From: Planctomycetes bacterium UBA1146
GTDB taxonomy: Bacteria > Planctomycetota > UBA8108 > UBA1146
DNA: 46,903 nt
NCBI GenBank assembly: GCA_002311345.1
Contig: DCAA01000029.1
Location: 6,150-53,052, forward strand
Direction of reading: 5' to 3'
This document shows, piece by piece, positions 16,205 to 25,300 of the stretch (position 1 is the first letter of the stretch; every line of letters begins with the position of its first letter). Under the pieces are notes generated by a model. That model was not told the origin of the DNA and made no database searches. It was given only the letters and a program-made list of their open reading frames with translations. The position numbers and the translations under genes are program-made.

Positions 16205-17674
16205 TTATCCGAGGATGGCATGAACCGACAACTTCGAGAGATTCACCAGCCAGTCGGGGAACAGGCCCAGTGCCACTGTGGCAATGGCGCAAACCGCCAC
16301 TGTGAACTGGACGCCCCAGGAAGCCGGAATCAGGTCGAATGAGGTGCTGGGTTCTTTGAACCACATCGCGACCACTGGTCGTAGGTAGTAGTAAATACTG
16401 ATCAAGGAAGCGACTATGCCGATCAGGGCCAGATGTAAGAAGCCACCCTCGATCGCATCACTGAAGATCATCAACTTTCCGATGAAACCGGAGGTGAGTG
16501 GTACTCCCGCCAGCGACAGCAGTGCCACGGTGAAGCCCAGTGCCAGCAGTGGACGGGTTCTTGCCAGCCCATTGAGGTCCTGGACGTCATCGCGATCGGT
16601 TGCCACGCTGATGGCGACAATCACACCGAAGGCCGCAAGTGTGGTGACGGCATAGGAGATCAGATAGAACGGTATGCTGGCTCCTGCAATCGCTCCTGAG
16701 CCAGAAACGGCAAGCACCAGGGGGATCAGCAGGTATCCGGTGTGGGCAATGCCGGAGTAGGCCAGCATCCTCTTCAGGCTCAACTGGTTCAGCGCGGCAA
16801 GGTTCCCCAGCAACATCGTAACCACGGCGATCGCGGCGAGGATCTGGGCAAGGATTTGACCTCCGCCGGTGAACAGTACAAATCGAAAAAGGGCGAAGAA
16901 ACTCGCCGATTTTACGGCCACTGCCATCCAACCGACTGAAAGGACAGGAGCTCCCTGGTAGACATCAGGAACCCAGGAGTGGAAGGGGACCGCACCGACC
17001 TTGAAGCCGAACCCGATCACCATCAAGAAAGTACCCACAGCGAAGAGCGTGTCGTCATGAGTTGCCGAGGCAGCGATGTCTGCCAGAGAGATCGAACCTC
17101 CTGATGCTCCGTAGACGAACGCCATTCCCAGCAGCAGGAATCCACTCGAAAATGCACCCAGAACGAAGTACTTGAAAGCGCCTTCGCTGGAGGCCTGGTG
17201 ATTCTTGAAATAACCCGCCAGTACATAGACCGCCAGTGACAGGGTTTCTATCGCGACGAAAATCGAAATGAGGTTGGTCGCCTGGCACAGCAATACCATC
17301 GCTCCGCCACTGAAGCAGATCAGGCTATGGAATTCGGCCCGGTTGTTGCCACTGCTGGCAAGGTAGCCTCCTGCCATCAAGGAGCAGAAGAGAGCAGTTA
17401 TAATTATGACTCCAGCACCCATCCTGCCGAACAGGTCATCGGTCATGGCGCCGGCATAGAGTGCTCCCGAGGAGGGTTCCACTCCCTGGATGAAGAGGGA
17501 GGCCAGTGCCAGCAGGATTCCAGTGACTCCGATCATCGCCAGGTGAGTTTTTTCGGAACGGGTATTCGCCGAGGATTTCCCCAGGTCAAGGAACAACTGC
17601 ATCAGTCCTGTGAAGAAGAGAATCGCCGCTGGTAGAAGGGCAAGAATCTCAGCTCGAGAGATTGTGAGTTCCAT
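16205..17674 (-). CDS. nuoN: NADH-quinone oxidoreductase subunit N
   Basis: This antiporter-like membrane subunit of complex I belongs to the proton-pumping arm. It has 489 residues and about 14 hydrophobic helices. It carries the conserved glutamate (FVAIETLSLAVYVLAGY), and lysines in GFGFKVGAVPFHSWVPDVY and MAVAVKSASFF that line the proton path. It starts with ATG 9 bases after nuoM and is the last gene of the operon. Confidence 0.95.
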   Translation of the reverse strand: MELTISRAEILALLPAAILFFTGLMQLFLDLGKSSANTRSEKTHLAMIGVTGILLALASLFIQGVEPSSGALYAGAMTDDLFGRMGAGVIIITALFCSLMAGGYLASSGNNRAEFHSLICFSGGAMVLLCQATNLISIFVAIETLSLAVYVLAGYFKNHQASSEGAFKYFVLGAFSSGFLLLGMAFVYGASGGSISLADIAASATHDDTLFAVGTFLMVIGFGFKVGAVPFHSWVPDVYQGAPVLSVGWMAVAVKSASFFALFRFVLFTGGGQILAQILAAIAVVTMLLGNLAALNQLSLKRMLAYSGIAHTGYLLIPLVLAVSGSGAIAGASIPFYLISYAVTTLAAFGVIVAISVATDRDDVQDLNGLARTRPLLALGFTVALLSLAGVPLTSGFIGKLMIFSDAIEGGFLHLALIGIVASLISIYYYLRPVVAMWFKEPSTSFDLIPASWGVQFTVAVCAIATVALGLFPDWLVNLSKLSVHAILG

Positions 17675-17683
17675 CAGCGGCTC

Positions 17684-19183
17684 CTAGTTCTGCAACATCT
17701 CGACGTAGAGGGTCAATGTCGGCTGCACCATCTTGATGAAGGGGGCCGGGTAGAGGCCCAGCCACACCATCATCACGACGAACGGTATCAGGTAGATCAG
17801 TTCACGGGTGTTGAGGTCCTCGATGTGGTGATTTTCCTCGTGGACGAGCGGTCCGAAGAGGAATTTCTTGACCATGTTCAGCATGTACAGAGCGCCGAGC
17901 AGCACCCCGGTAGTGGCCAGGCAGCCCCACAGGGGGACCGAACTGAAGACGCCATAGAGGAGCAGGAATTCCCCTACGAAGCCATTGAGCCCGGGCAGCC
18001 CGATACTGGAGAGGACTGCCAGCAGAAAGAAGATGGTAAAGATCGGGACCACCTTGCAGATCCCTCCGTAGTCCGCCAGTTCTCTCGTGTGACGTCTTTC
18101 GTAGATGATCCCTATCATCAGGAACAACATTCCCGTCGATAGACCATGATTGACCATCTGCAGAATGGCACCGGTGAGAGCTTCCAGATTGGGAATGAAA
18201 CAAGCCAGCACGACGAACCCGAGGTGGCTTACCGAGGAGTAGGCGATCAATTTCTTGATGTCGTTTTGAACCAGTGCCATGCAGGCCCCGAAGACGATAC
18301 CGATGATCGCCAGCCAGGCCATCATCGATTGCAAATCGAATGCCGCCTCAGGAAACAACGGGATGGCGAATCTGAGCAGGCCATATGTCCCCATCTTCAG
18401 CAATACTCCCGCCAGCACGACGGAGCCAGCCGTCGGAGCCTGAACGTGCGCATCCGGAAGCCAGGTGTGAAGGGGAAAAAGGGGAACCTTGATGGCAAAA
18501 GAAAGGGTGAAGGCGAGGAAAAGCCACAGTTGTTGGTCAGAACCGAGCGGATGAGTGGTTCGGAGTCTCTCCATCAGCACCGGAAGATCAAAGGTACCGG
18601 CATGATTATAGAGATAGAGGATTCCCAGGAACATCAGCAGGCTGCCGACCATGGTGAAGATGAAGAACTTCAATGCCGCGTAGATCCGCTCCTTACCGCC
18701 CCAGATTCCGATGATCAGATACATCGGGATCAGCATCGCTTCGTAATAGAGGTAGAACAGGATCAGATCGAGCGAGACGAAAGCGCCCACCATGCCGGTC
18801 TGGAGCAACAGCAAGGCGATGTGAAATTCCTTCACCCGATCACCGATGGCAGCCCATGTGCTCAGGAACACGAATGGCATCGTGAAGCAGGTCAATAGCA
18901 CCAGCAGTATCGAGATGCCGTCGACGCCCAGGTGGTAGGAGATCCCCAGCGATTCGATCCAACTATGTTGTTCCTCGAGTTGCATCGTTCCCAGGTTCGA
19001 ATCGAAATTAGCGACCATCAATAGTGAGAACAGGAGGGTCAGGAAGCTGCCCATCAGTGCCAGTTGACGAATCAGTGCCCGGTTATTTCGGTCGACCAGA
19101 CACAATACCAGTGCTACCAATGCCGGTGTCAAAACGATGAGACTGAGAATCGGTAGGTTGAAGGAATCGAATTCCGGAATCAC
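17684..19183 (-). CDS. nuoM: NADH-quinone oxidoreductase subunit M
   Basis: This antiporter-like pumping subunit has 499 residues and multiple membrane helices. Conserved sites are visible: the helix-5 glutamate in YYEAMLIPMYLIIGIWGG, and the lysines in SFAIKVPLFPLHTWLPDAH and AGVLLKMGTYGLLRF. The GTG start overlaps the nuoL stop by 4 bases, so translation is probably coupled. Confidence 0.96.
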   Translation of the reverse strand: MIPEFDSFNLPILSLIVLTPALVALVLCLVDRNNRALIRQLALMGSFLTLLFSLLMVANFDSNLGTMQLEEQHSWIESLGISYHLGVDGISILLVLLTCFTMPFVFLSTWAAIGDRVKEFHIALLLLQTGMVGAFVSLDLILFYLYYEAMLIPMYLIIGIWGGKERIYAALKFFIFTMVGSLLMFLGILYLYNHAGTFDLPVLMERLRTTHPLGSDQQLWLFLAFTLSFAIKVPLFPLHTWLPDAHVQAPTAGSVVLAGVLLKMGTYGLLRFAIPLFPEAAFDLQSMMAWLAIIGIVFGACMALVQNDIKKLIAYSSVSHLGFVVLACFIPNLEALTGAILQMVNHGLSTGMLFLMIGIIYERRHTRELADYGGICKVVPIFTIFFLLAVLSSIGLPGLNGFVGEFLLLYGVFSSVPLWGCLATTGVLLGALYMLNMVKKFLFGPLVHEENHHIEDLNTRELIYLIPFVVMMVWLGLYPAPFIKMVQPTLTLYVEMLQN

Positions 19184-21168
19184 TGTGCGCCGCCTTCCCG
19201 TAGGAAGTTCAGCAGGATGAAGATGAGTACCAGTACTCCACAGCCGAAAGTGAGCAGGTATCCAGGGATATATCCGGTCTGGATCCGGCGGAAGACATTT
19301 CCAGTGCTGCGCGTGAGTAACGCGAGCCCGTTGACGAGGATTCCGTCGATGATGATCCGGTCGATCAGGATGAAGAGCAGGTGGCTCAGCGTTTCGAAGG
19401 GCCGTACGAAAATACGATCGTAAATCTCATCGACATAGAACTTGCTGGCGGACAGTCGTCCGAGAGCCTTGCCGGCGGAACTATCGTTGAATGAAGTTCT
19501 CAGATCGCGTCCTTTGCCATAACAGTGGATTCCGAGCATCAACCCCGAACCGGCGATGAGCACGCTCAGGAGCATGCTTTGCCACTCTGAAACATGGAGC
19601 GATCTCAACTGGTCCACGCTGAGGTCGCTGGTGCTGTGATGGAGTCCAGTGAAATGACCCAGGCTGGCATGTCCACCGAGAAACTCGGGGACGTTGAGGA
19701 ATCCACCCAGAGCACTGGCGATGGCCAGAACGAAGAGTGCGAAACCGATCCAGCCACCCGGTTCATGCACGTTTCTTTCGAGGCTCTCCTCGACATGGCT
19801 TTCACCCCAGAAGGTCATCGCAACACAGCGGATCATGTAGAAAGCTGTCATTCCTGCGGTGAGGAAGGAAATCAGCCAGAACAATTGCGCGGATCCGACC
19901 GCGTTGAGGAAGCCTTGCTGGAAACCGGCAAACAAGATCTCGTCCTTGGAGAAGAAACCGGCCAGTGGGGGGACTCCTGCGATGGCAAGTGTCCCGATCA
20001 AGAAGGTGATGTGGGTGAACGGCAAGCGGTTCCTCAGTCCTCCCATCTTGCGCATGTCCTGCTCGTGATGCATGGCATGGATGACCGAACCGGATCCGAG
20101 GAACAGCAGGGCCTTGAAAAACGCATGGGTGACCAGGTGGAACAGTGCTGCAGAAAATGCACCCATTCCCACCGCAAAGAACATGTAGCCCAGTTGGCTG
20201 ATGGTGGAGTAGGCCAGTACCTTCTTGATGTCGTTCTGGGTGAAGGCGATGAATGCCGCCAGTAAAGCCGTACAGGCGCCCACCGCAGCGATCAGGCCCA
20301 TGGCAGCAGGGCTGGCCTCAAACAGCGGCATCAGCCTACAGCACAGATAGACCCCCGAGGTCACCATGGTGGCTGCATGAATCAGTGCCGAGACCGGTGT
20401 TGGACCCGCCATCGCGTCAGGTAGCCATACAAAGAGCGGAATTTGCGCGCTCTTTCCGGTGGCTCCGATGAACAGTAGAACCGCAATGGTGGTCACCACA
20501 GACGCGGCGCCCCAGGGGAAGGTCAGGGTTTCGGCCGAGACACGAGTGATCTCTTCTGCCGAGGTGAGCATGGAAATATCGAGGCTTCCGAAGTGTTGCA
20601 GGCACACAAACATTCCGATGAGGAAGGCAAGGTCACCGATACGGTTGACGATGAACGCCTTTTTTCCGGCAGCGCAGTTGGCATCATCTTCATACCAGAA
20701 TCCGATGAGGAGGTATGAGCAGAGACCTACGCCTTCCCAGCCGATGAACATCAACAGCAAGTTGTCGGCGAGTACCAGTAACAGCATGAAGGCGGTGAAG
20801 AGATTCAGGTATGAAAAATAGCGGTGATACCCGGGATCTCCCTTCATGTAGCCGATGGAGTAAAGGTGGATCACAGAACCAACCCCGGTGATCACAAGAC
20901 ACATCACCGCCGCGAGACCATCGAAATGCAACGCGAACGGAACCTCGAGAGTCCCTTCGAGCCAGATCCAGGGGAATCCATTCCAGTGCAGTGCATTGGC
21001 CCCGTCAACGAGTCGGCTCCAGGCCGCATAAGAGACGACAAAGGACAGCACCGGTAGAAGACAGGCGATGACGGAGACGGTCTTGTGCCCCAGTTTGCGA
21101 CCGAGCAATCCGTTGATCAGGAAGCCGAGGAAGGGGAGAAGCACTATCCAGAGCAGATTGGTATCCAA
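19180..21168 (-). CDS. nuoL: NADH-quinone oxidoreductase subunit L
   Basis: This is the distal proton-pumping subunit, 662 residues, with the long C-terminal amphipathic and anchor helices expected of NuoL. Motifs include FIGWEGVGLCSYLLIGFWY with the conserved glutamate, GATGKSAQIPLFVWLPDAM, and TQNDIKKVLAYSTISQLGYM. The start codon is TTG behind AGGGGGGGCGAT, 11 bases after nuoK. It overlaps nuoM by 4 bases. Confidence 0.96.
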   Translation of the reverse strand: MDTNLLWIVLLPFLGFLINGLLGRKLGHKTVSVIACLLPVLSFVVSYAAWSRLVDGANALHWNGFPWIWLEGTLEVPFALHFDGLAAVMCLVITGVGSVIHLYSIGYMKGDPGYHRYFSYLNLFTAFMLLLVLADNLLLMFIGWEGVGLCSYLLIGFWYEDDANCAAGKKAFIVNRIGDLAFLIGMFVCLQHFGSLDISMLTSAEEITRVSAETLTFPWGAASVVTTIAVLLFIGATGKSAQIPLFVWLPDAMAGPTPVSALIHAATMVTSGVYLCCRLMPLFEASPAAMGLIAAVGACTALLAAFIAFTQNDIKKVLAYSTISQLGYMFFAVGMGAFSAALFHLVTHAFFKALLFLGSGSVIHAMHHEQDMRKMGGLRNRLPFTHITFLIGTLAIAGVPPLAGFFSKDEILFAGFQQGFLNAVGSAQLFWLISFLTAGMTAFYMIRCVAMTFWGESHVEESLERNVHEPGGWIGFALFVLAIASALGGFLNVPEFLGGHASLGHFTGLHHSTSDLSVDQLRSLHVSEWQSMLLSVLIAGSGLMLGIHCYGKGRDLRTSFNDSSAGKALGRLSASKFYVDEIYDRIFVRPFETLSHLLFILIDRIIIDGILVNGLALLTRSTGNVFRRIQTGYIPGYLLTFGCGVLVLIFILLNFLREGGAQ

Positions 21169-21179
21169 ATCGCCCCCCC

Positions 21180-21500
21180 TCAGTTATTCAACCGGCACAG
21201 TGTGCGCAGATCGATCGATTGCCAGCGTCGCCAGATGACAAGCAGTAACGACAGGCCGATGGAAGCTTCAGCAGCAGCGACTGCTAGCACCATCAGCGTG
21301 AAGATTTGACCTCCGTGTTCTCCTGCAGGCGCGCCCAGAGCATGGACGCGACCGAATGCAACGAGTGCGATGTTGACCGCATTGAGCATCAACTCGAGCG
21401 ACATCAAAACGATCAGGATGTTGCGCCTGGCGAGAACTCCGTATGTTCCGATGCAAAACAGAAGAGCACTCAGGTACAGGATGGAGGGGAGGCTAAACAT
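21180..21500 (-). CDS. nuoK: NADH-quinone oxidoreductase subunit K
   Basis: This small three-helix membrane subunit has 106 residues. It carries the conserved glutamate in SLELMLNAVNIALVAF that takes part in the central proton channel. The start overlaps the end of nuoJ by 8 bases. The C-terminus (VIWRRWQSIDLRTLCRLNN) is a little longer than usual. Confidence 0.94.
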   Translation of the reverse strand: MFSLPSILYLSALLFCIGTYGVLARRNILIVLMSLELMLNAVNIALVAFGRVHALGAPAGEHGGQIFTLMVLAVAAAEASIGLSLLLVIWRRWQSIDLRTLCRLNN

Positions 21501-22086
21501 CGGCGGTCACCGCTCCTTCCTCGGACTGTAGTGAGTTTTTCGCGCTACTCTTTCTTCGCATCGTTAGATGCACAGCACCAATGATCCCGACCAGAATCAG
21601 TATCGATGTGACCTCGAAGACCAGCAGATGGTTATGGAATAGTTCGAGTCCGAACGCAGCGATGCTTCCATGAGAGAGGGGGATCTCTGCCATCGCCGGA
21701 ATCCCTCCTTCAATGGCGAACTTGTTCACTTCCGCAGAGTTGGAGATGGCGAACGCCAGCAGTGAGAAGAGCAGCAACGCCACGCCAGCGGCGAAGGCGC
21801 TCTCAATGGCTCCGCCTTCTTCGGGCAGGTTTCCCTCGCGCGGATTGATCAACATGATCACGAACAGGTACAGCACCATGATGGCGCCCCCATATACAAG
21901 CAGTTGCATGAAACCAAGGAACGGCGCATCGAGCAGCATGAACATCACAGACACAGTCGCTAGCATCACGATGAGAAACAGCGCCGAGTAGATCGGATTG
22001 CGTCGTGTGACCACCAGTAGCGAACTGATGACCGCGCCGGCGGCAACGGTAGCAAAAACAAGATGTTCTAGCCAAGGGCTCAGCAC
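21493..22086 (-). CDS. nuoJ: NADH-quinone oxidoreductase subunit J
   Basis: This five-helix membrane subunit at the junction of the peripheral and membrane arms has 197 residues. It shows the typical RRNPIYSALFLI start of helix 2 and the FLGFMQLLVYGGAIMVLYLF segment with the conserved glycine bend of helix 3. The GTG start lies 39 bases after nuoI. It overlaps nuoK by 8 bases. Confidence 0.94.
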   Translation of the reverse strand: MLSPWLEHLVFATVAAGAVISSLLVVTRRNPIYSALFLIVMLATVSVMFMLLDAPFLGFMQLLVYGGAIMVLYLFVIMLINPREGNLPEEGGAIESAFAAGVALLLFSLLAFAISNSAEVNKFAIEGGIPAMAEIPLSHGSIAAFGLELFHNHLLVFEVTSILILVGIIGAVHLTMRRKSSAKNSLQSEEGAVTADV

Positions 22087-22125
22087 TTCATCCCCCTACT
22101 CTGCACCCCGATGCCTTCAAGGACA

Positions 22126-22611
22126 TCAGAGGGACAGGAGTTTTTCTTTGTCGTAGATCTTTTCACCACGTGTTCTTGAAGGAATGTTGTAGATAGGCGT
22201 GAGTTCGATCGCATCACAGGGGCACGCCTCCTCGCACATTCCGCAGTAAATACAACGCATCATGTCGATGTTGAAGATCCGTGGTCTCTTTTCTCGGTCA
22301 TCCCAGGGAGCTTCCTCGGCGACGATCTCGATGCAGAATGCTGGACAGGCAGTGGCGCACAGAAAACAAGCAGTGCATTTCTCTCGACCGAGCTCATCTC
22401 TTTTCAATCTGTGTTCTCCACGATATCCGGGGTAGGGAGTTCTCTTCTCCTCCGGGTAATGGATCGTGTTGGGCTCCCGGCGCAGGACATGGGCCAGGGT
22501 ATTGGCGAGTCCTTTGATAACGGGGAGTGCAAAACTCGCCTTCTTACGAGGTTCAGTGGTCCCGGTGCGGGTTTCGTCTTGTTTCTCGCTGGCATCATCA
22601 TGGTTGGCCAT
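22126..22611 (-). CDS. nuoI: NADH-quinone oxidoreductase subunit I
   Basis: This is the 8Fe ferredoxin-type subunit of 161 residues that carries clusters N6a and N6b and passes electrons toward N2. Two Cx2Cx2Cx3CP motifs are intact: CTACFLCATACP and CIYCGMCEEACP. The first 25 or so residues are polar and variable, ahead of the LANTLAHVLRREP helix. It starts with ATG 23 bases after nuoH. Confidence 0.96.
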   Translation of the reverse strand: MANHDDASEKQDETRTGTTEPRKKASFALPVIKGLANTLAHVLRREPNTIHYPEEKRTPYPGYRGEHRLKRDELGREKCTACFLCATACPAFCIEIVAEEAPWDDREKRPRIFNIDMMRCIYCGMCEEACPCDAIELTPIYNIPSRTRGEKIYDKEKLLSL

Positions 22612-22634
22612 GCGAACTCCGTTCTTGCTTTTAC

Positions 22635-23687
22635 TTACCAGGGTAAGGGGATCAACCAGTTCCAGCCCATCACCCCGGAGGTTGCAGTCAAGCCGAGGTT
22701 TAATAGCGAAAAGGGAATGAACACCTTCCAGCCGATGTTCATCAATTGGTCATAGCGGAATCTCGGTAGGGTCCAACGGACCCAGATGTAGAAAAACAGT
22801 AAAACTGTCAGTTTGACGGTGAAGATGAAGACGCTCAGCGCTACGTCTCCAAAGGTCGGAGAGGTTGGAATCTCGATCCAGGGGACGCTCCAGCCGCCGA
22901 GGAACATGGTGACCATCAGCCCTGACATCGTAATCATCGCTATGTATTCACCCATGAAGAAGGTGGCAAACTTCAAACCGCTGTATTCGGTGTGGAAACC
23001 GCCCACCAGTTCCGCTTCGCACTCGGGAAGATCGAACGGAAGCCGGTTGGTTTCGGCAAATGCGGCGACCAGGAAAACGACGGCAGCGATCGGTTGCTGG
23101 AACAGGTTCCATTGCACCAGTCCCAGTGTCGTTGCTCCCCATTGTTGCCGTACGATTTCGTTGAGATCCACGGTCTGGGCTGTCATCAAGATCGCGATGA
23201 TGGATAGTCCCATCGCGACCTCGTAGCTGATCATCTGCGCCGAGGCGCGGAGGCCGCCGAGCAGCGAATATTTGTTGTTGGATGCCCAACCGCCGAATGC
23301 CAATCCGTAAACCGAAAAGCTTGAGATGGTCAGCAGAAAGATCACTCCTACCCCGAAGGAAGCGACCTGCAGGTCGATACCGACCGGGATTACCGAGAAG
23401 GCAATGACCGCCGGAGCGTAGACCAGAAACGGAGCCATGCGGTAGATCCACTTGTCCGCTCCCTGGGGAGTCAGATCTTCCTTGAATGCGAGTTTGATGA
23501 CATCGGCAAGCGGTTGGAGCAAGCCGACCGGCCCGACCCTGTTGGGTCCAATCCGGTCCTGGATCCACGCGGAGATCCTGCGCTCGAAGTAAACAAGGCC
23601 CGGAACGATGTGCAGGATCACAACCAAGATGACGACAGCCTTCAGTGCCGGAATGACTGGCCAGAAGATTGTGTCTGCAGTGGTCAT
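22635..23687 (-). CDS. nuoH: NADH-quinone oxidoreductase subunit H
   Basis: This eight-helix membrane subunit forms the quinone-binding chamber with NuoB and NuoD. It has 350 residues. Conserved features are YFERRISAWIQDRIGPNRVG near the N-terminus, the acidic quinone-site loop (AFAETNRLPFDLPECEAEL) and FFMGEYIAMI. Its ATG overlaps the nuoG stop by 4 bases. Confidence 0.96.
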   Translation of the reverse strand: MTTADTIFWPVIPALKAVVILVVILHIVPGLVYFERRISAWIQDRIGPNRVGPVGLLQPLADVIKLAFKEDLTPQGADKWIYRMAPFLVYAPAVIAFSVIPVGIDLQVASFGVGVIFLLTISSFSVYGLAFGGWASNNKYSLLGGLRASAQMISYEVAMGLSIIAILMTAQTVDLNEIVRQQWGATTLGLVQWNLFQQPIAAVVFLVAAFAETNRLPFDLPECEAELVGGFHTEYSGLKFATFFMGEYIAMITMSGLMVTMFLGGWSVPWIEIPTSPTFGDVALSVFIFTVKLTVLLFFYIWVRWTLPRFRYDQLMNIGWKVFIPFSLLNLGLTATSGVMGWNWLIPLPW

Positions 23688-25300
23688 CTGGTGCCTCCCT
23701 TCGAATCGACGCGAGCGCGCCGTCTCGAAAGGGGGAGTCCACCATCGCCTAGATCGCTGTGGCTATGCTGGGAAAATGCTTTGATGTTTTCAGCGAGTTC
23801 CCTGAAGACTCCAGCGGCCGACAGGCACCGAGTTCTGATTTCGCAAGCCATCTGCACCTGTTGCAATCGGACCAGTTCGGGACAGAAAGGCTCATCGCCC
23901 GGTTTCCAGCACGAACGGGCCCGCTGGAGGCGACCATCCTCGTTGATCCAGGTTCCTTCCTTCTCGAGAGGAGCGGTAGCCGGAACAACCAGAGATGCTC
24001 CCTTGAGCCAGTCACCATCCATCACCGAGAAGACGATGCGCTTCCTGGCCTTCCGGATAGCTTCGCTCCAACTGGATCCAGGACCCTCCTCTGCGGGTCC
24101 GCCACAGAAGGCAATCAAGGTGGAGACCTTTCTCGAGTCGAGGGCCTTGAGCAGATCCTTGCCGTCCTTGCCGAAAACCTTGGAGCCGAAGATCTTTTCG
24201 GCGCCACGTCGGTTGGGATGCTTGGCGCTACTGATGGTGAATCCGGAGGGGAACTGCTCGGCAGTCCCTTTCGGTGGCAACCAACCGCCGACGATCGAAT
24301 CTGGAATCGAACTGGAAAGTCCGTGAATCAGTGACAGTTCCTCACAGGTGAGGAACGGATCGATCAGGAATGCGACTTTTTTTGCACGGCTGACAAAATC
24401 AGCCAGTGTTGAAGTGGCACTGTCGTCTTCGAGCTCCTGGTTGGCGGTTCTCGCAGTGGTGAGGCGATTTTCCGAATACAGATGTCTCCAGCCGTATCTT
24501 CCGTGATCACACATCCACCAGTCGTTGACCTCGAGATTTTCTCTTGGCAAGAGGCGTTTGACATAGCCATCGAGCGTTTCGACCTCGATGTTACAGCCAC
24601 GAGCGCAGCCGCCACAAACGGAGTCCCTTCGGTCCATGTTCCAGACTCTGGCTTCGAACTTGAAGTCCTCGGAGATCAGCGCACCCACGGGGCAGATGTC
24701 CACCGTGTTGCCGGCCATGGCGTTGTCGATGGGGATCCCCGGAAACACATCGACCACTGCGCGGTCTCCACGTTCCACCACACACAGTTCGCCGGTACCG
24801 CTGATCTCATCACAGAACCGTACGCACCGTGTACAAACGATGCAGCGATTGCCCCAGATCGAGATGGTCGGTCCCAGTTCTTTGGTATGGCGGATGTTCT
24901 TGTCCTCGACGAAGCGACTGCGGTCCGGTCCGTGGGTGTAGGAGTGATCCTGCAGGATGCATTCGCCGGACTTGTCGCAAACAGGGCAATCGAGAGGATG
25001 GTTGATCAGTTGGAATTCCATGACGGAGTTCCTCGCTTCGACGGCCACGTCGCTGTCAGTTTTGATTTCCAGCCCGTCCGCGATTCTTTCGGAACAGGCG
25101 ATGATCGGCTTGGGCGAGCGATTGCTCTCGACCATGCAGATGCGGCAATTGCCGGCGATGGAGAGACCCGGGTGGTAACAGAAATCGGGGATATCCACAC
25201 CATGTTCCCTGGCCGCTTCCATGATGGTCATGCCAGTTGGATTTTCTACTTCCTGACCGTTGAGGAGCCAGCGCGTCATCGGTGTGTCGCCTCTAGCCAT
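23684..25300 (-). CDS. nuoG: NADH-quinone oxidoreductase subunit G, short form
   Basis: This large iron-sulfur subunit of the peripheral arm conducts electrons from NuoF/E toward NuoI. The ATG at 25300 follows AGGAGGAG and overlaps nuoF by 8 bases, giving 538 residues; NuoG of E. coli has about 900. N1b cysteines lie in DFCYHPGLSIAGNCRICM; the His/Cys N5 site in HPLDCPVCDKSGEC; N4 in CIVCTRCVRFC with CPVGAL; and an N7-type Cx2Cx3Cx27C site in CGGCARGC to WWMCDHG. The molybdopterin-oxidoreductase-like C-terminal part is reduced to about 250 weakly conserved residues, as in other bacteria with short NuoG. Confidence 0.93.
   Translation of the reverse strand: MARGDTPMTRWLLNGQEVENPTGMTIMEAAREHGVDIPDFCYHPGLSIAGNCRICMVESNRSPKPIIACSERIADGLEIKTDSDVAVEARNSVMEFQLINHPLDCPVCDKSGECILQDHSYTHGPDRSRFVEDKNIRHTKELGPTISIWGNRCIVCTRCVRFCDEISGTGELCVVERGDRAVVDVFPGIPIDNAMAGNTVDICPVGALISEDFKFEARVWNMDRRDSVCGGCARGCNIEVETLDGYVKRLLPRENLEVNDWWMCDHGRYGWRHLYSENRLTTARTANQELEDDSATSTLADFVSRAKKVAFLIDPFLTCEELSLIHGLSSSIPDSIVGGWLPPKGTAEQFPSGFTISSAKHPNRRGAEKIFGSKVFGKDGKDLLKALDSRKVSTLIAFCGGPAEEGPGSSWSEAIRKARKRIVFSVMDGDWLKGASLVVPATAPLEKEGTWINEDGRLQRARSCWKPGDEPFCPELVRLQQVQMACEIRTRCLSAAGVFRELAENIKAFSQHSHSDLGDGGLPLSRRRARVDSKGGTR

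Noticed and set aside
18146..18898. Long plus-strand open frames across the nuo genes (for example 18146-18898, 19594-20265, 24482-25324, 25737-26654)
   Set aside because: They are antisense to well-conserved complex I subunits, rich in Asp/Gln/His/Arg as expected from reverse-complement codon bias, and show no domains or good ribosome-binding sites.
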